Shown: positions 43,817 to 54,960 of the stretch, piece after piece
Layout: each line of letters begins with the position of its first letter
How positions within the stretch are numbered: the stretch's first letter is position 1
Source of the DNA: Conoideocrella luteorostrata
Taxonomy: Eukaryota > Ascomycota > Sordariomycetes > Hypocreales > Clavicipitaceae
DNA: 64,000 bases
Direction: 5' to 3'
Assembly (NCBI GenBank): GCA_032433595.1
Contig: JASWJB010000191.1
Location: 20,565 to 84,564 of the forward strand
Notes under the pieces: model-generated
Databases searched by the model: none
Told to the model about the DNA's origin: nothing
The model's input: the letters and a program-made list of their open reading frames with translations, nothing else
Program-made: the position numbers and the translations under genes

Positions 43817-45164
43817 TTGAAGCCCGCGATGCCTTGATTTCCCCCTCTGCCAACAACGCCATTATTTCTATTCCAAGAACCCCTACCTTTACACCTAGTT
43901 AAAAAATAGGTTAAGTACACAAATAACTGTCACGACTGGGCTCTGATATAGCAGAGTGATGAACAAGACTCCTGATGTATTCGTTACGCCTTAGCAGCAA
44001 GGTAGCACTCTATTGTTGACGGTCTTAATATCTGAACCTTCTTACCTCTCGACGGGCATCCTCCATTCTTTTATGTATACTTGTGGCTACCCCGCTCCGA
44101 AGAAACTGCTAGTTGCGTGATAATTCCTTTTGATGCTTGTGTGCGTTGTTACTCCAGAGGTTTGCGGGCAGCAGCCCACAAGGGATATCTGACATAATTG
44201 CACATGAAAAGTGGCCTCTGGCTACGCCATTTTTAATATTGACGATATTTTTGCAGAATTATCCGTTGGCCAGATTCCTCATGACATCTAGCATTAGGAC
44301 TACAAAAGGACGCATTTTCGTAGGCTGCGAGTTGAAATCCCCTGTTGACGGCGTATCAAGAGAACATTTAATGGCAAGCTGCTCTATTTTTTAATAAGAT
44401 GCAATCAACCAGGAGATGGCGATGCGTTTGGCTGGCTTTAATCAATGAAGCAAAGTTCGCTACGGAGTAGTCCGCTGAGACTTCTGATTTTCTAGCCAAT
44501 CAAAGGCAGGGAAGATCACGGAGACGGGTCCGGTTAAATCAGCCAATCGCAGGCCCCCCGCCTGGATAAAACTCATTACGCTCCCTACATTCTTTCTCAA
44601 TAATTACCTCATGCAACATCGAAAGTAATATTTGTCATCATGTGCCTAGCCATGGAGCTGATATCCAGCCTTCTATTCACGTCACATCATTGTTTCCTAC
44701 TAATCAGAATACCACATTTTCTCCAGTCCGTCGACTGACCCAACCAACCGTGCCCTTGAGGACAGCGATGTGCTATTCGGTTGACCTGTCCTGTTGCCCT
44801 TGAACATGCCAGAGCCAGGTCCTGCATTGGCAGCTGCCACATGTAGATCATATCTCAAGAAGTCGGCAAATTTGCAGCCTATTGTTTTCAGCCGACGCTA
44901 ATCGCTAAAATTGCATAGGATTGGCCGTGGCCGCTGCGAGTGCTCCCCAAAAGATCGAGTCTTCCATCAAATTTAGGACAATAATCTGATCACGACTCCT
45001 CGGACGACGCAAGGGGCTTTATAAATCGCTTCGTCATTTCTCACCTCCAGAAACGATGCCGTCACCATCACCTCATTGGACCTGGTGTTCCCCTGGATAG
45101 CCGAACCAGCTACACCTTCGTCGTCTTTTGACTACAAACCCTTCTGATCAAGTCAGGTTGCTGA
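43817..45164. other. Gene-poor stretch upstream of the 45165 ORF
   Basis: Contains an 85-codon plus frame (44137-44394) of unknown nature. A possible TATA box (TTTATAAATCG) lies near 45017, about 150 bases before the next ORF. I see no transposon termini or RNA gene. Confidence 0.4.
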
Positions 45165-45867
45165 ATGAGGAAGTGTCAAGCCTGTACAGAAGACCGGGAC
45201 CGCTTGTTTGACAGCTATGAGCCCGGACATTTGGCAAGCAGTAGGCATGTTTTAACCCAGACATTCAGCGTGACCAAACTCTCAAGCAGCAACCATAGAG
45301 TAAGCCCTTGGTCTGACGTCAAAAGTAAGGATGAGTTATATGGTATCATTGACAATGGAGCAGTCTGTATTCCTCAGATCCGCAGTTTTGCGAAGGCATG
45401 TGTGAGAATCGGAATAATGGATCATGCGGTATGGCTGGGGGTTAAAGACCTCGTATTGTCAGCTAGCCAAGTCGCGCGTGTTCCGACTGTTCAACCCAAA
45501 TATCATCCTAAACCTTCATCTGGCGGGTTTCCTTTTGGGTGGCGAGGTTGATACTTGCCACGATACTGCCGCAATCAATTCGGAATTAAGAGACTGCCCT
45601 TTGCTTTTTCTCTGGTCAGCAGCTACGAGCATCGCTCTGGATATGTGGACTCAAGAAAGGGCTCAAGAAGAGGCATACGAGGACATACAGATCCGGTATT
45701 TCCTGCGTGAAAGCGATGGGATTATTATACGCCTCCCCACATCCTTGGTCGCATTGGACGAAAGGCAAAAATTGTTGATACAACAAACAGACCCTCCGAA
45801 CGAACACATATTTGATATACTACGAAAGCCATGGCGGCTTACTTTCACAAGAAATACCAATCGATGA
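45165..45867 (+). pseudogene. Unrecognised gene in two overlapping frames
   Basis: Frame one (45165-45551) reads MRKCQACTEDRDRLFDSYEP, then DELYGIIDNGAVCIPQIRSF. Frame two (45424-45867) reads FNPNIILNLHLAGFLLGGEV, LRDCPLLFLWSAATSIALDM and LVALDERQKLLIQQTDPPNE. Both look protein-like and overlap by about 130 bases, so either an intron or a frameshift joins them. I could not find a splice pair that clearly does so. A TATA-like box lies upstream. I do not recognise the family. Confidence 0.35.
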
Positions 45868-46617
45868 TCATCACTGTCGTCGCGCCGGTGCAAATGGTGT
45901 TGGTGGTAGCAAGCACCCAGCAGCGTCAGAACCTTTATGTGTGGCCTCTCTGGCTCATTAGCCTCCAGCATAGCGTGTTCCTTAGGCGGTTGCTTCCCGG
46001 TAGTATACTACGGGTTGTTCGGTCTTAAGTCAAACTGTTGACACCCGCAAGGCAACAGAACCTCCTACAATGCTCCTCTTGCACGGCATGGTCTTTGAGA
46101 GATTTGATTGTGCTAAAGTTAAGCACAGCCCGATCGTTCTCAAGGTTGTGGTAAACGTGCCAAAAAGCTTGACATTTACGTACACAAACATCCACAGACT
46201 TGGTACGCGCAGGGTTATATATCGCCCGTGATTTATCTTGGCCAACGCCGGGGTTGCACCGCCCGAATATATTCTCGGATAGTCGTAGCTTCGCAAAAGT
46301 ACTATGTTGGGTATCGGGTTGCCCGTCGCGTGTGCCTGCTGCTTTTGGAAGAGATGGTGCGCTCGGCTGCCATTGCTGCCAATGAATTGCAGAAGTGCGT
46401 CATGAGACAGTTGTGACGTCCGGAAAGTGGCGACGGAGGATGGAGTTTCTTTGTTCCCGTCCCAGTTGGTCAATGGGCGGGCTGAGCATCTACACACCAC
46501 GCTCTCCATCCTGCTGTTGCTGATCACCAAAAAAATCATCAACAGCAAAGAACTCGTTTACGTTGTAAAACGGCTCGCTCATCTTCTTCATGCTCAATCC
46601 TCAACAATAGCATAGTC
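45868..46617. other. Upstream region of the second zinc-cluster gene
   Basis: Small overlapping frames on both strands (for example 46030-46548 minus, 46228-46416 plus), none with a motif. A six-codon upstream ORF (ATGCTCAATCCTCAACAATAG is its full extent in two parts, ATGCTCAATCC and TCAACAATAG) starts at 46590 and ends 9 bases before the main ATG. Confidence 0.4.
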
Positions 46618-48760
46618 ATGGCTTCTCCTTACCGGTCTATATTACCCGCCCACTCCGGAGGGCAAGCTGCTGAACCTGTGGATCCGGCAGAGAAAGAAAA
46701 GCGGCGCTCTGCCGTTCTGGCGGCATGCATGACTTGTCAAAGAGCAAAGACAAAGGTTTATTGTTACTCCAGCCCATCTCGATGATTACATTGTGCTGAG
46801 GTCCTTGGTTTCTAGTGCAGTGGCGACCGGCCCGCCTGTTATCGGTGCAGCACCAAAAATTTGCCCTGCGAATATGACATTGAACCCAACCAGACCCGGG
46901 CTTCCTCTAGACGCGAGATTGAGGCACAGCTTCGCGATCTCTATATATATTTGCAGACCAGATCGTGGAACGAGGCGCTGGAGATCCTTAGGCGTATCAG
47001 GGAAACCCCCGATCCCTTGGACGTGGTCCGGCTCGTGAAGGCCGGCGATCTTCTCCTCCACAAAACTATGCCTGACCAAAGAGATAATGCCACTATGGAG
47101 CCAGAAGATCCATGTGGTCTGCATTCGAGCGACGTGCAGCCGCCTCTTTTCTCCCCATGGACTACAATTACTGACTTTGAGACTGTACAAAACCTGATTA
47201 GTGTGTTCTTTGAAAGGGATCAACGGTTTCTTATGTCTTTTGTCGATAAAGACATGTTTCTGAAGGTTATGCAAGCGAAACCACGGCAATCCCAAAATGG
47301 GTGGTTTTGCTCTTCATTGCTAGTCAATGCCATTTGTGCCATTACAGCGGTTAGTGTGTGTAGTAGTCCAGATGGTGTATATGACTAACATCAATCACCC
47401 CAGCTCTATTACACATCAGCTAAAGGAGTAAACATTACGTCAAGGCGTAACCTAGGCGAAGCCTTTTTCATGGAAGCGAAGGGGCTACTAGAGTTAGAAG
47501 GTAGAAAGCCTTCGCTGTCAACGGCACAAGCCCTTCTCGTCATGTATTCGTACTCTTGCCGTATGGGACGAGACCGAGCAGGAAATATACTTCGAGCTTT
47601 AGGCTATGAAATGATGGACCGCATGATGCCCAAGATAAAACGAGCCCTTTCGAACACGGCTCATCCGGCCAGTAGCCGTCGCGCAATCTCAAGAGCCGTC
47701 TGGGGTATTTTTTGCTTTGATAGGTCAGCATCGCGACCCCTCCACCGTTTGACGTTATTATCGTTGGAGACTCAAGTCAAGAAACTTACAATTCCGCAGT
47801 ATTTGTTCGTCTGTCTACCTGCGGCCGTCACTCTTTCCAATCCCTGACTTGCCTTTGCCATTTGGTCTGATCCAAGGAGCTGAGCTTTTTGAAGACGGAC
47901 TTGAGGCAGAAGAGTTAGTCCTAGAACCACTTGACCACGAACATAGACATATGATGCTACGTTATACTTATGAATTGTCGGAAATTTCTCGTAAAGTCTT
48001 GAATTATGCTGGGAAACTTGACGATCCAGATGGAATCCGAACTGTCAGTTCCCACCTACCTCAGCTTTACCATGAGTTACAGGCGTTGCGATACAGGCTC
48101 CCCGCGGAAGAGGGATATCAGGGGGAACATATCCACGAGCATTACCACTTGTGGTAAGTAATGTCTTTTATTTTGTCTATGTTGCATCGTAAACAATAAT
48201 CTCACCCGGATTCTAGGGCCTATTATCACTTAGTAGCCCTCAACATCGCGCGACTCTTGCAGCGTTCGGGCTCTCAACTACCGCCCCCGCTGGATTGCCC
48301 CACGCAAGTTTGCATCTGCCATTGTCAATGCATCATAAAACATGTTGATCGTTACTTAACTCGATATCCTTCCGAGCGCCAAGGCACCTTAATCGCCCTC
48401 TATTTCGCCTACACTTGTGCCATTACCCTTGTGGACCTTCTGGATATATCACCATCCGCAGTGCAAACATTTTCGCGGGCTTGCCACATATTTCATGAAG
48501 CAACAGAATATCCTATGTCGAATATCCTGCTCGAGGGGCTGGTAGCTATTGCAAACCAACTGCGCGTGCAATTACCCGCCGACACAGCGCTATACTTCAA
48601 CAAGCCGAACATGGTCGGAATAGACAAAGATAGTATTCCTCTCGGGTTTGTTGTTCCAATTCAGGGGCGTATGTTCAAACCATTAAATGATGGCGCGTGG
48701 GATTTGGAGTCAGAGGAGGCTGAAGGCGAGCTAGCTGATGTGTTTGCACAACAGTCCTAG
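46618..48760 (+). CDS. Zn2Cys6 (zinc cluster) transcription factor, five exons, 629 aa
   Basis: Exons: 46618-46755, 46816-47349, 47404-47723, 47800-48153, 48217-48760. The introns are 60, 54, 76 and 63 bp, all GT-AG; the second has a GACTAAC branch site. Together they give one 1890-bp frame without stops. The zinc cluster is at residues 37-64 (Cys 37, 40, 47, 54, 57, 64; CX2CX6CX6CX2CX6C). The middle region has CSSLLVNAICAITALYYTSA, AVWGIFCFDS and ICSSVYLRPSLFPIPDLP. The C-terminus is acidic (WDLESEEAEGELADVF), which could be an activation segment. By family it is a nuclear DNA-binding regulator. A six-codon upstream ORF precedes it. Intron positions match the factor at 37633-40039. The third intron's GTCAGC donor was chosen because it restores the motif. 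Confidence 0.88.
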
Positions 48761-49700
48761 CTCCCTTCGTTGTGAGATGGAGCGGCCAGGGACCGGGGTC
48801 GTGCATTACTGCGATGAATTTCCAATTCGGAGGGCAGCTTGACCGGCGCTTGATTAGCCTCCTCTACTTCTGTTTCTGACTCACTACCCGCTGAAGAGCT
48901 ATTGTCCAAAACCGTTGGAGTCGCGCCCAGGTTACTCAATCCACTGCTTGGTGGGGAGCCTTGGCCATTGTACGTACTGCCTTGGTTGGTCGCGACAGCT
49001 ATCTGGGAGTACGGCTGCTGGAGCTGAATGTCTGATGGCGAAGTTTTCGGCGTCTGCAATATATTTGTTCTCGAATTACCACCGCTGCACTTTTCTTTAT
49101 GTCTGGAGTTGAGATAATTAGCTTGATTATACAAATCAGTTCAGCGGATGAGTCCTTACACGAGACCCGCTCCACGAAGAAATGTTTGCCACACGAGTCG
49201 CAACGACTAGATTGCGTATTCTTTTGTTCGCTATGAAGGTTGCAGAGGTGGTTGGCCAACTTCTCAAAGCTAGAAAAGCTTGCGATATATGGCTCCTCGC
49301 ATCGGAAATGATCGATAAACTGTCTTTTGTGTCTTCTAAGAATATATTAGTCAATCAGTCATGCTACAAAGACATGGGTATGTTTCTAACTGAAGACCAT
49401 CCTTGAACGTGTACTCTTTTTCACAACCGGAGCCATGATACTTTCCACTAGTCGTTTGATCCTCAAGACGTTGTTAGTCAATAAATGCAAATAATTCAAC
49501 GTGGCGGAAGTTCCTCAACCAACATTTGTCCATTCTTATTTCTTTATGCGTTTTAAAGCGTCTGTTTCCATGGAGTGTATCGAGAAATTCGAGATCTTCC
49601 TTAAAAAATGTACAGCCGTCTACAGTGCAAGAAACATTGACCCAAACCAGCAAATGTACCCTGTCAATAATATGGTTAGCTTCATCTTGCTGGAAAGGAT
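48757..49700 (-). pseudogene. C2H2-like zinc-finger gene, probably decaying
   Basis: Minus strand. Near 49650-49560 a frame reads SCTVDGCTFFKEDLEF, then KTHKEIRMDKCW. Near 49340-49200 it reads FRCEEPYIASFSSFEKLANH then LCNLH. Near 49195 CDSCGKHFF follows. A 38-bp GTAAGG...CAAG interval (49159-49122) would join it to NYLNSRHKEKC, making a C2HC-type finger. The tail (48757-49121) is Ser/Gln/Pro-rich and ends acidic (SESETEVEEANQ). The finger ligands are incomplete and a phase mismatch between the middle pieces could not be solved with introns, so I favour a decaying gene; unusual splicing is the alternative. Its stop overlaps that of the zinc-cluster gene. Confidence 0.45.
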
Positions 49701-49980
49701 AGATGTCTAGTCGAATGCTCGGACAGGAAGCTGGCTGCAGTTGCCGCTAGGTTTTGCTCCAACCAGCACCCTCCACAGTCTTCCGACATCCCCCAGCGAG
49801 AAAAAAAAAGTTCAAGGCAATAAGTGTGCTATGACGCGGTCTTTGACTGCAATGAGACATAGTTGTTTATAACGGCGCTTATCCCTATATAAAGACGAGT
49901 GCTTAGCGATCACCAGTCGCTCCGTCGTACTAACCGTTATTATTTGTATCCTGCCCATGAGAAAGCTCTTGGATAGGCGA
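49701..49980 (+). promoter_or_regulatory. Promoter-like sequence with TATA box, downstream gene lost
   Basis: CCCTATATAAAGACG near 49882 is followed about 60-70 bases later by an ATG (49957) that opens only ten codons before a stop, and then RIP-type AT-rich DNA. It may be an LTR or a gene start cut off by a mutated repeat. Confidence 0.35.
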
Positions 49981-50480
49981 TTAATCTAACCGCAGGATCA
50001 TAGATGTGATGAGCGCAGCCGACAGATCTCCCTCTCCCTTTATAAGTTCCTGGAATTTCTCGTTTATCCACAGCATCTCTATGTTATAAGCTATAAAATG
50101 TATAACTATGCGCATTAATCTATCTAGGACTAGCTCCTTAAAACAAAAGTATACTAAGTATATAATATTATTAGTAATACTCTTGCTTATATTATAATGC
50201 ATTAAAGCCTTATAAAGCTTCTTAAATAATAAATTTATAAGCTTTATAAAGATATATTAATCTACTAAGATATATACTTTAGTATAATAAATAAGCATAT
50301 CTCTATAGCTTATAAAACCTACTTTTTATTCCTAGGCCTTAATATATAACTAGCGCATAGGAAGCTTTAAGGTCTATAAATCCTAGAAATCTTCCTATAG
50401 TAGTTACTATTTCTGCATTTTCTTCTTTCTTTTAGGCTTTATAGTCCTAGCCTAATTATTATTAGCTAGTATAGGAGCTA
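49981..50480 (-). pseudogene. RIP-damaged coding remnant, family unknown
   Basis: Minus-strand frames read ATIGRFLGFIDLKASYAL-like sequence near 50400, FYKL.RYAYLLY near 50300, and in the open piece 50202-49981 ELVLDRLMRIVIHFIAYNIE then KFQELIKGEGDLSAALITSM. The last 60 bases keep normal composition while the rest is TA-rich, so RIP stopped inside the remnant. I do not recognise the protein. Confidence 0.35.
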
Positions 50481-51267
50481 TAGTTAATACCTTTAATTAC
50501 TGTTCTTTGGGTTTTTTGTTATTTAAGCAAGAATAGTTGTTTGCTACTAATATTAGTGTAATAACCACTATTGAGTGGTAGTCCTTAGTGTATATATATT
50601 GCTAGAAACTAGTGAATATTGTCTTGTCGATGTCATGCCAATCTACGCAGAACTCTGTTGATTCTTTAAAGCCTGAGAAGACCAAGGTTTCAAGGGCAGG
50701 GGACTAACGGGCTAGGAGAGCAGAATGTATTGTGAACTCTCGTTTGCCTTCGCCCACCAAGAATCTGAACAATTGTGATGTGGCTGCGCTGTGCGGAATA
50801 CCGGGTTAGTCAGGTCCCAAGGTCGAAGGAAAACAACAGCTACTGACGTCTTGGCGAACGATGGCTCCATACTGAATTGCTCTCAAAGGAGCGATTAACT
50901 CCGGGAAACGACCACGTCATGAAAAAATCTCCCTTCAAAGCTTTTCAAATATTGACATATGGCGGTTAACATTTGCAGTTATATCCCACGCTCAACTCCT
51001 GTTTACACCGCCTACAAGCCATCGAGGCAGGCGGGGAAGTGAGACATGCTAATTTATCTAAGGTGGGTTTTGGGGCCCGGTTGGACGGCTGGCAAGTGTA
51101 TTTTCCTAACCATTCGACGAACAAGAAGGCGCAACCATCACACAAAGCAGCCGATGCACAGAAATGAATATAGATTTACTTGATCTTCAAAGTGATAATA
51201 AAGTACTTAATATGTATATACTATCGAGACTGAAACTGTTGTCCGCCTTCACTATCTTTATTTATTA
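50481..51267. other. Intergenic, no gene recognised
   Basis: The AT-rich tract fades into normal composition by about 50640. A 64-codon plus frame (50973-51167) has no motif. Confidence 0.4.
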
Positions 51268-51473
51268 CAGGCACGGACCATGTAGTGATAACTTATGGGG
51301 AGCACGGTGCTATCACTGTGAGGGGCCTGTACCCCGCCAAAGGTAACAACTATAACAGCACCTAAATTTGGCTTGTTAGCATGCAGCGGCCAAAACTGGC
51401 TTTCTAAAGGTACGCAGTAAAGTGCGTATCGCGCCGTGTCGAGCCACATTGTGCCACTACTGGTCCGTGCCTA
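51268..51473. mobile_element. MITE-like element, about 206 bp
   Basis: Terminal inverted repeats AGGCACGGACCATGTAGTG (left) and CACTACTGGTCCGTGCCT (right) match except for one base. TA occurs next to both ends, compatible with a Tc1/mariner-type target but not decisive. No coding capacity. A short AATAAT microsatellite follows at about 51535. Confidence 0.6.
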
Positions 51474-51534
51474 CAATTGACAAAGAAAGTGGGAGCGGAC
51501 AATAATTTCGGTCTCGACAGTATTTAAGTACTTA

Positions 51535-51556
51535 ATAAGAATAATAATAATAAAAC
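51535..51556. repeat. AAT microsatellite
   Basis: Short run of AATAATAATAATAAAA after AATAAG; simple-sequence repeat of no assigned role. Confidence 0.7.
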
Positions 51557-51694
51557 CAAGTGTCGCGGTTTGGCGGCATTGACCAGTGGGCCTCATGCTG
51601 CACACCCCCTCAAGGCTTCCACATTAGCCGCTCTGCCGCTGTGCCGTGCCATTCTTTTGTCCCACCTGCGCCATAAGCCCCACAAGCCTGGGTT

Positions 51695-52324
51695 TTGGGC
51701 ATATCAAAAGTGACAGTGGAATATCGATGCACATTGGCATCATCCGAGTCTTTCCATGCTATAGCGACAATCGGCTTTGGGCATGCCCATGGCTTTGAAT
51801 ACTTGCCCTGGAGAATGAAATGCGTCACAGCCCTTTTGCAGGTAAAATCCCTACCACTTCAATCGATGGATGCTCGGCAATTTACGCGTCTTATCATGCC
51901 ATCTACCCCGTATCTTCATCATATGATGCTCCCTTCAATACCAAGATCTCCCGTTTGCTTTTCAACATTAGAGCCACCAAAAGAGCCAAAAAGGAAGACC
52001 TATTGTGTGCTAGTCTATATCATATGCTGTCCATGCCTTGCCAGCGCGTTTTTGGGTACAGCTTCGGCCAGAAAGTGTATCAACTCTACTGCCCTACGTG
52101 GGGAAGAAGTCGCCACAGCGGGCTTGCTGATGGTAGTGGCTTTCTCTTTACATAACCAAATTCCTTCATGGACCTATGAGAAGAGCCATGAAGCCATCAT
52201 CAAGCTATTGCTAGAAGAGGAGGTCGAGGTTGCCTCATCGTGCTTTGCGCCACTTTTACATGTGGCGAAGCAGCCCCCATTTCTTACCCGCTGCCACCAG
52301 GTGACCCGCTGTCAAGCATTCTAA
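51695..52324 (+). pseudogene. Hypothetical ORF with a single ankyrin-like repeat
   Basis: A 209-codon frame. Near its C-terminus KSHEAIIKLLLEEEVEVAS resembles the second half of an ankyrin repeat (GHEAIVKLLLEKGAEV), a protein-binding fold. The rest is not repeat-like, and a second open plus frame (51820-52155) overlaps it, so the gene is probably broken or multi-exon. Ankyrin repeats usually come in tandem; one alone is weak evidence. Confidence 0.3.
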
Positions 52325-52864
52325 GGTGTTGATTCCACGTGATCCAACGCGTTTTCTTTTCCTTTTCCCATGTCGTAGGAGAGGACAGCAGCCTTGCGTT
52401 GCATGTTTTTGTTCCAGTAAACCGTCTTACACGATGTCACCAGACTATGCAAGGGACAAACTATGAGACGGTACGGCAGCGAGAAAATATTGGCCTGGGA
52501 GCGACAAAGGTAAGGCGTCTTTGACGATTATGTCAGTTGCAGGCATTGTTCTTGACACTTCCCTCCAGATCCATTATGTGCGGGCAAGCTCTTTCTTCAA
52601 GAGGCGTATCATACCTCCCCTGGCTTGATATCTACCGTTGTCAGGCGTAACCTCCCCGTTCGCCACGACGCTGGATTGCAACTGGCGTCGTTGACCAACA
52701 TGACGCATTCCAGCCCCGGGCAGTCCAAGTCCACATCCTCCCCGACCGAGACACGGACGGGGCTATAGTATCATTAAATGATTTAGAAATTAGATCGTAT
52801 AAAATATTCGGATCCTGCGGAATGCCCAGGAAGGCGACGACATTACACTGGCAAAGGACATCTC
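52325..52864. other. Intergenic, no secure gene
   Basis: A minus-strand stretch near 52760-52600 reads VGEDVDLDCPGLECVMLVND, which looks protein-like but is short and unrecognised. It lies downstream of the minus-strand FunK1 relic. Confidence 0.35.
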
Positions 52865-53720
52865 TTACTGTCCTGCGCTAAGGCTAAATTCAATCGAACA
52901 CGGGTGGTCACTCCTCAAAATAGCTTCAAGCCCATTTTTATCCATATAACCACGTTTGTTCCGCACAATATCCTTGTGGGTTTCAGTGTACCAATGAGAA
53001 AGTGTAGTTTTAGTCGCTGGCTTCGAAGGTCCGGCCGTGACGATATGTGTGTGAACTTCCGAGAAGAACTTCAATTGCCATGAAATCCATCGTGCCCGTC
53101 CAATGCCTAGCCCCACCAAGACCTTGCCGTCTTCGTTCGCCAGGTCCGCATCAATGGGCATGCCTTTAAAACCATCGGCATCCGCCGGTTTAGTTATTAT
53201 AATGTTGTTTTCGAAAATATCCCGGCGCAGAATTTTGCCGTCCTTGTAGAGTAGCCGATGGACTTTAATCGCGTTACGAAATCCTTCAAGAAGCTCGACA
53301 ATAGACTCGAACTGACTAATTAATCACCTCGCCGGAGAAATTGCTAGTACGCGTAAAATACGGTTGGCGAACGGTGTCTGGTCCTTCTGGATAGCGCTGG
53401 TAACTTTCGGCTCTTAGGCGGAATAAGTGATCCTGTTCTCTGCTGGGTTAGCCAACTAGCTTTTTAATCGAGATCTTTTCGCTGCGTGGCTTAACCGATC
53501 TGCTGATTTCCTCTTGTATCCAGTTCTGGCCATGCTGGGGGTGGGGAACTGACCGGAAGAGTGGCTTAATGGGTGTTGCGATTGCAAGAATAATGTAATA
53601 ACGCTGCGAGGAACACCACGAAGCTTGTACAGAGCTAAGAACACTGGACCATCACGGAGCTTAATTCTTCTCAATAACCCACCACTTTCGCGGAGCCCTT
53701 GACGTTAAGTTCATTTGCCT
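52865..53720 (-). pseudogene. FunK1-type fungal protein kinase, C-lobe relic
   Basis: Read from high to low coordinates on the minus strand. A basic linker GYKRKSADRLSHAAKRSRLK lies near 53520-53460. Next is FESIVELLEGFRNAIKVHRL near 53310-53250, then DGKILRRDIFENNIIITKPA near 53245-53185, the kinase catalytic loop with HRD changed to RRD. MPIDADLANEDGKV near 53160 replaces the metal-binding segment. Then come TLSHWYTETHKDIVRNKRGY and MDKNGLEAIL. From memory, order and spacing match FunK1 kinases. Frame changes and the missing His show it is dead. It is the complementary half of the N-terminal fragments at 18350 and 32890, though on the other strand. It is divergently placed to the coiled-coil relic at 54198. 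Confidence 0.72.
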
Positions 53721-54197
53721 TGTTGAAAAGACCAGCTTCCGGCGCTCGCATGGCTTTCCAAGGTCTAGCCCAGCTCCTCATCACTTATCACTAGGACGCG
53801 CAATAGACCTGGATAAACTTCTTAGGCTTTTTGTGGACATTAAATGTGGCTTTCCACAGTTAAAAGCCTATGTCTCCACGTCCATTCTAGTTGATTCAGA
53901 GCAGGCACGAACATGCGCCTAGGCTAGCGAACGAACATATTTCGCAGACTATGGTTTTCTAGTTAGAGTCCTTGCGCTCACTGATAACAAGTGTAGTTTC
54001 CAGTCATGCTCCGCGTCTGATGCTGCGTGTTTTTCTTGCCTCCGGCGCTACGTATTGTGCTAACCCCTCACTTCTAAGGCATGAGGAATTATCTGGGATG
54101 CTGGACCCACTTGCGTGAGCAATTACTCGGGGACAACAGACGCCCAGATATTCGCAGATCTTTGGATTTGCACTCCCCATATCGACTACTCCCAGCC
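53721..54197. other. Intergenic between two divergent pseudogenes
   Basis: About 480 bases of normal composition with no ORF of note; it would contain the shared 5' region of the FunK1 relic (minus) and coiled-coil relic (plus). Confidence 0.35.
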
Positions 54198-54960
54198 AAA
54201 TCAGCTTTTATGGAAGAAGACATAAAGAGGCAGCGGCGCAGCTCCAAGAACAAGAACGCCCCAAGGAGGAAGAAAGACGCCTGCGCATAGCTGCTGAAAG
54301 CCGTGCCTTTGCGCAACGCCGACGCGAAGAAGAACAACGCCGACGCGAAGAAGAACAACGCCGACGCGAAGAAGAACAACGCCGGCGCGAAGAAGAACAA
54401 CGCCGGCGCGAAGAAGAACAACGCCGGCGCGAAGAAGAACAACGCCGGCGCGAAGAAGAACAACGCCGACGCGAAGAAGAACAACGCCGACGCGAAGAAG
54501 AACAACGCCGACGCGAAGAAGAACAACGCCGACGCGAAGAAGAACAACGCCGGCGCGAAGAAGCGGAACAATGAGCAAGCTCATCCCTCCCCTGCAACAT
54601 TACTCCAGTATCTCGAGATATGTCACTCCCTCCATTTGAATCTTATTGTTGTGACAGATTGTTCCTCACTACTCAGGGAGAAACCACGAACCCGACCGGC
54701 CTACTTTATCCTTGACGCATTATTCCCTGGAAAACCTTGTGACCGAACAAGAAAAGCTCTGGGAACAAGTTGTTTTGTGCCCCTCCTTCCTGTCTAAAGC
54801 CCCTTTCCCATCTCAGCATCAGCTAGAGTATGTTAGGTCTCTGCTAAGTCCCGTCAGCAGGGAGGTTGGTCTTGGTAGCAGCCAGCGTGATACCGTGAAA
54901 ACGCCGTGCAGAAGCTTGTGGAGGCTGCTTACCAAAATGTGCCGGTCAGGGGTGGTGTGA
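54198..54960 (+). pseudogene. Coiled-coil protein relic with a 21-bp minisatellite
   Basis: The frame containing EAAAQLQEQERPKEEERRLR (from about 54228), followed by IAAESRAFAQ and repeated RRREEEQ heptads, is the natural one: a charged coiled coil. After the array the reading shifts twice: TLLQYLEICHSLHLNLIVVT near 54600-54650, then FLTTQGETTNPTG near 54665-54700, then VTEQEKLWEQ and FPSQHQLEYVRSLLSPVSRE near 54730-54870. From memory, an E/R/Q-rich coil followed by LTTQG.TTNPTG and QLEYVR occurs in a large Pezizomycotina multicopy family of unknown function. Two frameshifts and a stop at the array's end make it a pseudogene. Confidence 0.55.
54318..54563 (+). repeat. 21-bp minisatellite, about 12 units
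   Basis: The unit GCCGACGCGAAGAAGAACAA plus C is repeated about 12 times. A GAC/GGC variant changes along the array in blocks of 3, 4, 4 and 1. Because 21 is a multiple of 3 and the unit lacks stops, at least one plus frame besides the natural one and several minus frames stay open across it. Confidence 0.95.

Noticed and set aside
46030..46548. 172-codon minus ORF upstream of the second zinc-cluster gene
   Set aside because: No motif, overlapped by several plus frames of similar quality, and it would occupy the promoter of an intact gene.
54089..54600. Minus-strand Arg/Ser-, Phe/Ala- and Val/Leu-rich ORFs across the minisatellite
   Set aside because: By-products of a stop-free 21-bp unit; the plus-strand heptad frame continues into recognisable flanking sequence and they do not.
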